Part shown: in pieces, positions 42,091 through 46,365 of the stretch
Layout: each line of letters begins with the position of its first letter
How positions within the stretch are numbered: the stretch's first letter is position 1
NCBI GenBank assembly: GCA_017418975.1
Contig: JAFOMG010000007.1
Location: 1-46,365, forward strand
Length of the DNA: 46,365 nucleotides
Source: Sphingomonas sp.
GTDB taxonomy: Bacteria; Pseudomonadota; Alphaproteobacteria; Sphingomonadales; Sphingomonadaceae
Direction: 5' to 3'
Translations under genes and position numbers: made by a program
The notes under the pieces: generated by a model
Databases searched by the model: none
Seen by the model: the letters and a program-made list of their open reading frames with translations, nothing else
What the model was told of the DNA's origin: nothing

Positions 42091-44406
42091 TCAGCGCTCC
42101 TCGCCGCGCCGGTCGTCCGGGCGGAAGCGATCCGGCGGCGGCGGCGACCCGTCCGGCCCCCGGTCGCGGCGCGGGGGGCGGGGCGCGTCGATCGGCGGCT
42201 CGCCCTGCGCGTCGGGGTCGACGCCCTGCGGCACCACCTGGGTCTCGATCCCCGTCCCCTGGATGAAGTCGCCCACGCCGTTCAGCACGTCGCCCAGCGT
42301 CACGTCGTTGCCGTCGGGCTCGGTCGTCGGCTCGGGCGGCGGGATGCGCAGGTCGAGCGCGCGGGTCATGAAGTCGCGCCACACGCGCGCGGGCAGGCCG
42401 CTGCCCGACAGGCCGGGATTGGGCGAATTGTCGTCATTGCCCAGCCACACGCCGCAGACGATGCCCCCGGCATAGCCGATGAACAGCGCGTCGCGATTGT
42501 CCTGGGTGGTGCCGGTCTTGCCATAGGTCGGGATCGGCAGCGCCGCGCCGCGCCCGGTGCCGTCCTCCACCACAGTGCCGAGCAGGCTGCGCAGGTCGTC
42601 GAGCTGGCGCCCGTTGAAGCGGGTGGGGCCGCCCAGCCGCTTGGCCAGCCAGTCGCTCGCCGCCTCGTCGTCGCTCAGGCCCTGCGGCCGCACCGGATAG
42701 GCGCCGTTGGCCACCGCGGCATAGGCGGCGGTCAGCTCGAGCAGCGACACGGTGGAAGTGCCGAGCGCGATCGAGGCGTCGTCGCCGATCGGCGTGGAGA
42801 TGCCCAGGTCGCGCGCCGCGCGCGTCACTTCGCGCACGCCCAGCTTCTGGGTCAGCCGCGCGGCGACGACGTTGGAGGATTTGGCGAAGGCCTGGCGCAG
42901 CGTGATCCTGCCGGCATAGCTGCCATGCGAATTCTCGGGCTTCCAGTCGCCGATCTGCACCGGGCTGTCGTCGACGATCGTGTCGGGGTCCATGCCGCTG
43001 CGCAGCGCCGCCAGATAGACGAACAGCTTGAAGGTCGATCCCGGCTGGCGCCGCGCCTGGGTGGCGCGGTTGAACGGGCTCTCGCCATAGCTCTTCCCGC
43101 CCACCATCGCGATCACCCGGCCATCGGGATGCATCGCGACGATCGCGATCTGCGACTTCTTCAGCCCCGCGCCGCGCACCGCCCGCTCGGCGGCCTGCTG
43201 CGCGGCGAGCTCGAGCGTCGTCTGCACCGTCTGTTCGGTGCCGACCCCGCCGGCCCGGTCGCGGGCCTGGGGCAGCACCCAGTCGGCGAAATAGGTGCCG
43301 TTGGGCAAGTCGTCCCTGGACCGGGTGACGTTGAGCACCGCCGGGCGGATCGCCGCCGCCCGGCCCTTGGTGATCAGGCCGGCGTCGACCATCGCGCCGA
43401 TCACCAGCTTCTGCCGCTCGCGCGCGCCCTTCAGGTTGCCGGTGGGGGCGAGCCGCGAAGGCGCCTGCACCAGCCCGGCCAGCAGCGTCGCCTGGCTGAG
43501 GGTCAGGTCCTCGGGCTCGGTGCTGAAATAATGCCGCGCAGCAGCGCGCAGGCCGTACACATTGTCGCCGAAATAGACGTTGGAGAGATAGCGCGAGAGA
43601 ATCTCGTCCTTGCTCAGCCACGCCTCGAGCCAGAAGGCGATCAGCACTTCCTGCGCCTTGCGGCCGAAGGTGCGCTGCGAATTGAGAAAGGCGTTCTTGG
43701 CGAGCTGCTGGGTGATCGTGCTGCCGCCCTGCGAGCCGCCGCTCTGAGTGACGTTGTGCACGAACGCGCGCAGGATGCCGCGCGGATCGACGCCCCAATG
43801 GCTGTAGAAGCGCCGGTCCTCGATCCCGACGAACGCGTTGCGGACATGCGCGGGCAGCTTCGTCGCGTCCACCGGCTCGGCGATCACCGCGCCGCGCCGC
43901 GCGATCGGCCTGCCCTCGGCGGAGAGCAAGGTGATCGAGGGCGGCGCCGGCGGCTGCAGCGACTTGGAGAGCGGCGCGGTCAGCGCCAGCCAGGCGATCG
44001 CGAGGAAGAACAGCAGGATGAAGCCGGCGACCGCCCAGCTCGCCCAGCGCAGCCAGTTCCGCTTCCGAACCACCACCGGCAGGTTGGTGGTGTAGCCGCC
44101 CGCCGGCAGCGGCTCGGCATGGCCCGGCTGGATCGGTGGCGGCGGAGGGGGTGGCGGGGGCGGCGCGGCGCGGCGCCAGCGCGGGGCATAGTCTCCGGGC
44201 GGAGGCATGCCGCCGGACAGCTCGAGCGGCGGCTCCTGCCGTTGCGGCCGCACCCGCCTGAGCGCGTCGCCCACGATTCCCTCGAGCGATGGCGGCCGCC
44301 AGGCGCGCGGCTCCGGCCTGGCCGCCGGAGCGGGCGCAGGCTCGAAATCGTCGCCGGACCGGCGCAGCGGAAAACGGACGTTCCTCGGATCGTTCCCGTC
44401 AGCCAT
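42091..44406 (-). CDS. Class A penicillin-binding protein (PBP1A type)
   Basis: A 771-residue bifunctional peptidoglycan synthase. A long Pro/Arg-rich cytoplasmic N-terminus (1-116, with ten consecutive prolines at 82-91) leads into one span (about 117-143). The glycosyltransferase domain has catalytic E196 in FVGIEDRRFYSHWGVD and GGSTITQQLAKN. The transpeptidase domain has S457 in RQPGSTFK, SSN (510-512) and YGKTGTT. A Pro/Asp-rich C-terminal tail (about 50 residues) follows. It polymerises glycan strands and crosslinks them in the periplasm. An AT-rich palindrome lies 47 bases upstream of the start. Confidence 0.95.
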   Translation of the reverse strand: MADGNDPRNVRFPLRRSGDDFEPAPAPAARPEPRAWRPPSLEGIVGDALRRVRPQRQEPPLELSGGMPPPGDYAPRWRRAAPPPPPPPPPPIQPGHAEPLPAGGYTTNLPVVVRKRNWLRWASWAVAGFILLFFLAIAWLALTAPLSKSLQPPAPPSITLLSAEGRPIARRGAVIAEPVDATKLPAHVRNAFVGIEDRRFYSHWGVDPRGILRAFVHNVTQSGGSQGGSTITQQLAKNAFLNSQRTFGRKAQEVLIAFWLEAWLSKDEILSRYLSNVYFGDNVYGLRAAARHYFSTEPEDLTLSQATLLAGLVQAPSRLAPTGNLKGARERQKLVIGAMVDAGLITKGRAAAIRPAVLNVTRSRDDLPNGTYFADWVLPQARDRAGGVGTEQTVQTTLELAAQQAAERAVRGAGLKKSQIAIVAMHPDGRVIAMVGGKSYGESPFNRATQARRQPGSTFKLFVYLAALRSGMDPDTIVDDSPVQIGDWKPENSHGSYAGRITLRQAFAKSSNVVAARLTQKLGVREVTRAARDLGISTPIGDDASIALGTSTVSLLELTAAYAAVANGAYPVRPQGLSDDEAASDWLAKRLGGPTRFNGRQLDDLRSLLGTVVEDGTGRGAALPIPTYGKTGTTQDNRDALFIGYAGGIVCGVWLGNDDNSPNPGLSGSGLPARVWRDFMTRALDLRIPPPEPTTEPDGNDVTLGDVLNGVGDFIQGTGIETQVVPQGVDPDAQGEPPIDAPRPPRRDRGPDGSPPPPDRFRPDDRRGEER

Positions 44407-44452
44407 CAGTCGTCGATTCCGCCGCTCGCATGCGGTCCTTCTAGCGCAGCAT

Positions 44453-44474
44453 CTGTATTACTACAATAATACAG
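44453..44474. promoter_or_regulatory. AT-rich perfect palindrome upstream of the PBP1A gene
   Basis: ctgtatta (44453-44460) and taatacag (44467-44474) are exact inverted copies around the six bases ctacaa, in a region otherwise very GC-rich. It lies just after the serine hydrolase stop (44479) and 47 bases before the PBP1A ATG. Without a T-run and with a weak A/T stem it fits a dimeric-regulator operator or an AT-rich promoter better than a terminator. No regulator gene is nearby. Confidence 0.55.
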
Positions 44475-44478
44475 TTGA

Positions 44479-46065
44479 TTACGGCACCGGCACGAAGGCG
44501 AGATGCTGATAGTCATAGCTGAAGTCGGCGAGCGGCGAGAGCGGCTTCATCGTCACGCCGGCCACCTTGCCGTCCCTGATCTCGAAGCTGACCACGGCGT
44601 CCTCGCCGGCATCCTTGGCGAAGCGGGTGCGGAAGGCGTCCGGCCCCCAGGGCTCGAGCGCGCTCTTGAAGACGGGGGTCGGCACGAAGTCGATCCACAG
44701 CCTGCCGCCCTTCTGGCCCACCACCACATCGCCGTACCAGGGGTCGCGATAGCGCCCGGCATAGGCGGCGAGCGGCAGCGAGGGGCCGCCGGCCGGCGCC
44801 TTGTCCACGCCGCCCTCGACGCTCGCCAGCGCCTCGTCCTGCGCTGCCTTCTGGCGGGTGCGGTAGCTCGCCACCCAGTCGAACGCCGGCGCGTCGATCA
44901 GCCGGTCGAGGATCGCGTTGCGGATCGCGGCGGAGACGCTTTCCTCGACATTGCTCAGCACCGAGACGCCGATGCCGCGCGATGGCAGCATCCCCGAATA
45001 GGTCACCTGGCCGGACAGTCCACCGCTGTGCTGGATCATCCGCATGCCGCGATAGTCCTGCACGAACCAGCCGAGCGCATAGGCGGCGAGCACCGGCCGC
45101 GCCGGATTGGTGTCGGTCGGCCCGTCGCTCGCCGCGGTGATGGTCTGCGGCTTCCACATCTCCTTGGCCTGTTCGGGCGACCAGAGCTGCTTGCCGTCGG
45201 GCAGCTTGCCCTGGGCCAGCTGCACCTGCAGCCATTTCGCCATGTCGCTGATGCTGGCGTTGATCCCGCCCGCGGCATCGACCATCGGGCCCTCGTCGGG
45301 CTGGACCACTTCGAGCTTGCCGATCCCGCGCACCGGCGGCCCCAGCCGGGCGTGCCGGCCGGCGACATTGTCGGTCCGGAGCGACTGGCGCGATCCCACC
45401 GCGTCGGCCATGCCGAGCGGCGCGAACAGCCGCGCCTCGACGAACTTGTCCCAGGCCATGCCCGCCACCCGCTCGATCAGCAGGCCGGCGACGATGTAGA
45501 GGATGTTGTCATAGTCATAGCCGGCCCGGAAGCCGCGCGCCGGCTTCAGATAGGGCAGCGCCTTGAGCACGTCCGCGGCGACATGGGTGCCGGCGGGGAA
45601 GAACATCAGGTCGCCGGCGCCCAGGGGCAGTCCGGAGCGATGCACGAGCAGGTCGCGCACCGTCATCATCCCGGTGACGGCGGGATCGGACATGCGGAAC
45701 TCGGGCAGGTGCTGCACCACCGGGTCTTCCCAGCCGAGCTTGCCCGCATCGACGAGCAGCGCCAGCGCGGCGGCGGTGAAGGCCTTGGAGTGCGAGGCGA
45801 TGCCGAAGCGGGTATGCGCGTCCACCGCGCCGGGCTTGCCGAGCGTGCGCACGCCATAGCCCTTCACGAACGCGGGCGCGCCGGGGCGGACGATCGCCAC
45901 GGCGATGCCCGGCGTCTCGAACGCGGCCATGAAGGGCCGGACGATCGCGTCGACCGCCGCCTCGTCGAGCGCGGCGGCAAGGGCCAGCCGCGGAAAGGCG
46001 ACCGTGGCGGCGCCGCCCAGCGAAAGCGCCAGCGCCGTGCGCCGGTCGATGGTGAAGCCGCTCAT
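44479..46065 (-). CDS. Exported serine hydrolase, beta-lactamase/PBP4-like fold
   Basis: A 528-residue protein with a Tat-like signal (IDRRTALALSLGGAATVAF...ALA). Class C beta-lactamase-fold motifs are intact: SxxK at 91-94 (ASHSKAFTA), YxN at 185-187 (YDYDNILY) and HSGG (MIQHSGGLSGQ). A C-terminal beta-domain of about 100 residues (SLPLAAYAGRYRDPWYGDVVV...) is the DUF3471-like lipocalin part. Such enzymes are usually D-aminopeptidases or esterases, rarely beta-lactamases; activity is not assignable. It is on the same strand as PBP1A, 72 bases upstream of it. Confidence 0.9.
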   Translation of the reverse strand: MSGFTIDRRTALALSLGGAATVAFPRLALAAALDEAAVDAIVRPFMAAFETPGIAVAIVRPGAPAFVKGYGVRTLGKPGAVDAHTRFGIASHSKAFTAAALALLVDAGKLGWEDPVVQHLPEFRMSDPAVTGMMTVRDLLVHRSGLPLGAGDLMFFPAGTHVAADVLKALPYLKPARGFRAGYDYDNILYIVAGLLIERVAGMAWDKFVEARLFAPLGMADAVGSRQSLRTDNVAGRHARLGPPVRGIGKLEVVQPDEGPMVDAAGGINASISDMAKWLQVQLAQGKLPDGKQLWSPEQAKEMWKPQTITAASDGPTDTNPARPVLAAYALGWFVQDYRGMRMIQHSGGLSGQVTYSGMLPSRGIGVSVLSNVEESVSAAIRNAILDRLIDAPAFDWVASYRTRQKAAQDEALASVEGGVDKAPAGGPSLPLAAYAGRYRDPWYGDVVVGQKGGRLWIDFVPTPVFKSALEPWGPDAFRTRFAKDAGEDAVVSFEIRDGKVAGVTMKPLSPLADFSYDYQHLAFVPVP

Positions 46066-46117
46066 ATCTCTATTCCCCGCAAGACCTTGTTGCGGGAATG
46101 CTAGCGTGCCCCACCAA

Positions 46118-46250
46118 CTTCGTCACCCCGGCCTTGAGCCGGGGTCCCGCTGCCTTGCCCGCGAAAGAAGAAGCGGGACCCCGGCTCAAGGCCGGGGTGA
46201 CGAAGGGAGAATATGAGTCCTCAACCTGGTTGAGAACCCAAACAAGCCCT
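46118..46250. repeat. Nested palindromic element, rearranged copy 3
   Basis: Perfect 34-base arms (46118-46151 and 46172-46205) enclose a 20-base loop. This is the strongest hairpin in the window and closely matches the inner arms of copies 1 and 2. After it comes gagtcctcaacct directly joined to ggttgagaacccaaacaag, the right-end and left-end flanks of copy 1, as if two units were fused end to end. The left outer arm is missing. Confidence 0.8.
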
Positions 46251-46260
46251 TGAAACCACA

Positions 46261-46290
46261 CCCGTCATCCCCGCGAAGGCGGGGATCCAG
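46261..46290. repeat. Short REP-like hairpin
   Basis: ccccgc-gaag-gcgggg forms a six-base stem within cccgtcatccccgc...gcggggatccag. The gcggggatgacggg at bases 1-14 of the window is the reverse complement of its left half. Such cgtcatccccgcgaaggcgggg units are widespread REP-like sequences in proteobacteria. Confidence 0.65.
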
Positions 46291-46365
46291 GGTAGCAGGG
46301 GACGATCGAAGCAATCACGCGGGTGCGTGCCGGAAACGGCAAGGCGAGCCGCGCCGTCCTTGCCC

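Larger units (their letters stand above)
46066..46365. other. Intergenic right edge with repeats
   Basis: 300 bases without a gene call. It contains the perfect inverted repeat at 46118-46205, a ctcaacc-T-ggttgag palindrome at 46220-46234 made of the two outer-arm sequences of the nested element joined head to head, and a short hairpin repeat at 46261-46290. The remaining 75 bases to the edge show nothing I can name. Confidence 0.6.

Noticed and set aside
42046..44469. 807-codon plus-strand frame antisense to PBP1A
   Set aside because: A shadow of the PBP1A gene, with no domain resemblance and no start signal.
44453..44474. Reading the AT-rich palindrome as an intrinsic terminator of the serine hydrolase gene
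   Set aside because: The stem is A/T-rich and only eight bases, with no T-run on either side, so a terminator is less likely than an operator.
1..46365. tRNA, rRNA, CRISPR, prophage or insertion-sequence features
   Set aside because: Scanning the gaps gave no cloverleaf, no repeat-spacer array, and no transposase, integrase or phage structural motifs.

Overview
The window is a gene-dense, high-GC (high-60s percent by eye) chromosomal segment that looks like a sphingomonad alphaproteobacterium (Sphingomonas or a relative). This rests on the aa3 cytochrome oxidase assembly operon with ctaB, ctaG, DUF983 and surf1, the pyrE-pdxJ-acpS-lepB run, several TonB/M28/beta-lactamase-fold exported proteins, and short GC-rich intergenic hairpins. 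I assigned 45 protein genes. I see no rRNA, tRNA, CRISPR array, insertion sequence, phage gene or replication origin. The taxon is inferred from gene content only.

Layout. 1-178: a nested palindromic repeat. 179-2664: pterin carbinolamine dehydratase (minus), then a plus-strand run of zincin-like metallopeptidase, ccmA, ccmB and an unknown exported protein. 2668-14294: a long minus-strand block read from coxB (ctaC) through ctaD, an inserted pair (two-motif retropepsin and an unknown protein, with a hairpin repeat), ctaB, a 59-residue membrane protein, ctaG, ctaE, DUF983, surf1, an FCP1/NIF-type HAD phosphatase, thrC, an RlmI-like methyltransferase and a small unknown protein. 14455-21217: a plus-strand chain pyrE, pdxJ, small membrane protein, acpS, lepB, AI-2E-family transporter, maiA and a TonB-dependent receptor, almost every junction overlapping by 1-4 bases. 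21224-26680: an envelope-glycan neighbourhood with two GT4 glycosyltransferases, a polytopic protein with possible distant flippase-like character, a DUF2141 protein and a GT39-like membrane transferase. 26843-30634: phoD, a second copy of the nested palindrome, ubiB and ogt. 30739-38356: pepN and a divergent tandem of three secreted M28 peptidases. 38393-46065: an SDR epimerase, EamA exporter, threonine aldolase, alpha/beta hydrolase, PBP1A and an exported serine hydrolase, followed by more repeats to the right edge.

How the genes work together. The minus block builds and matures cytochrome c oxidase: subunits I, II and III, heme O synthase, copper insertion, Surf1. CcmAB across the divergent gap belongs to cytochrome c maturation. 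The pyrE chain is housekeeping (pyrimidine, PLP, ACP activation, signal-peptide cleavage) ending in an outer-membrane receptor. The right half is rich in exported hydrolases (PhoD, three M28 peptidases, serine hydrolase) alongside cytoplasmic PepN, suggesting extracytoplasmic peptide and phosphate scavenging.

Most worth a second look: the nested palindromic element whose end arms supply TAG stop codons to adjoining genes; the coupled membrane protein-DUF2141-GT4 trio; the M28 tandem triplication; hairpins that contain the Shine-Dalgarno of the next gene; an AT-rich perfect palindrome upstream of PBP1A; and the insertion that splits the cox operon.
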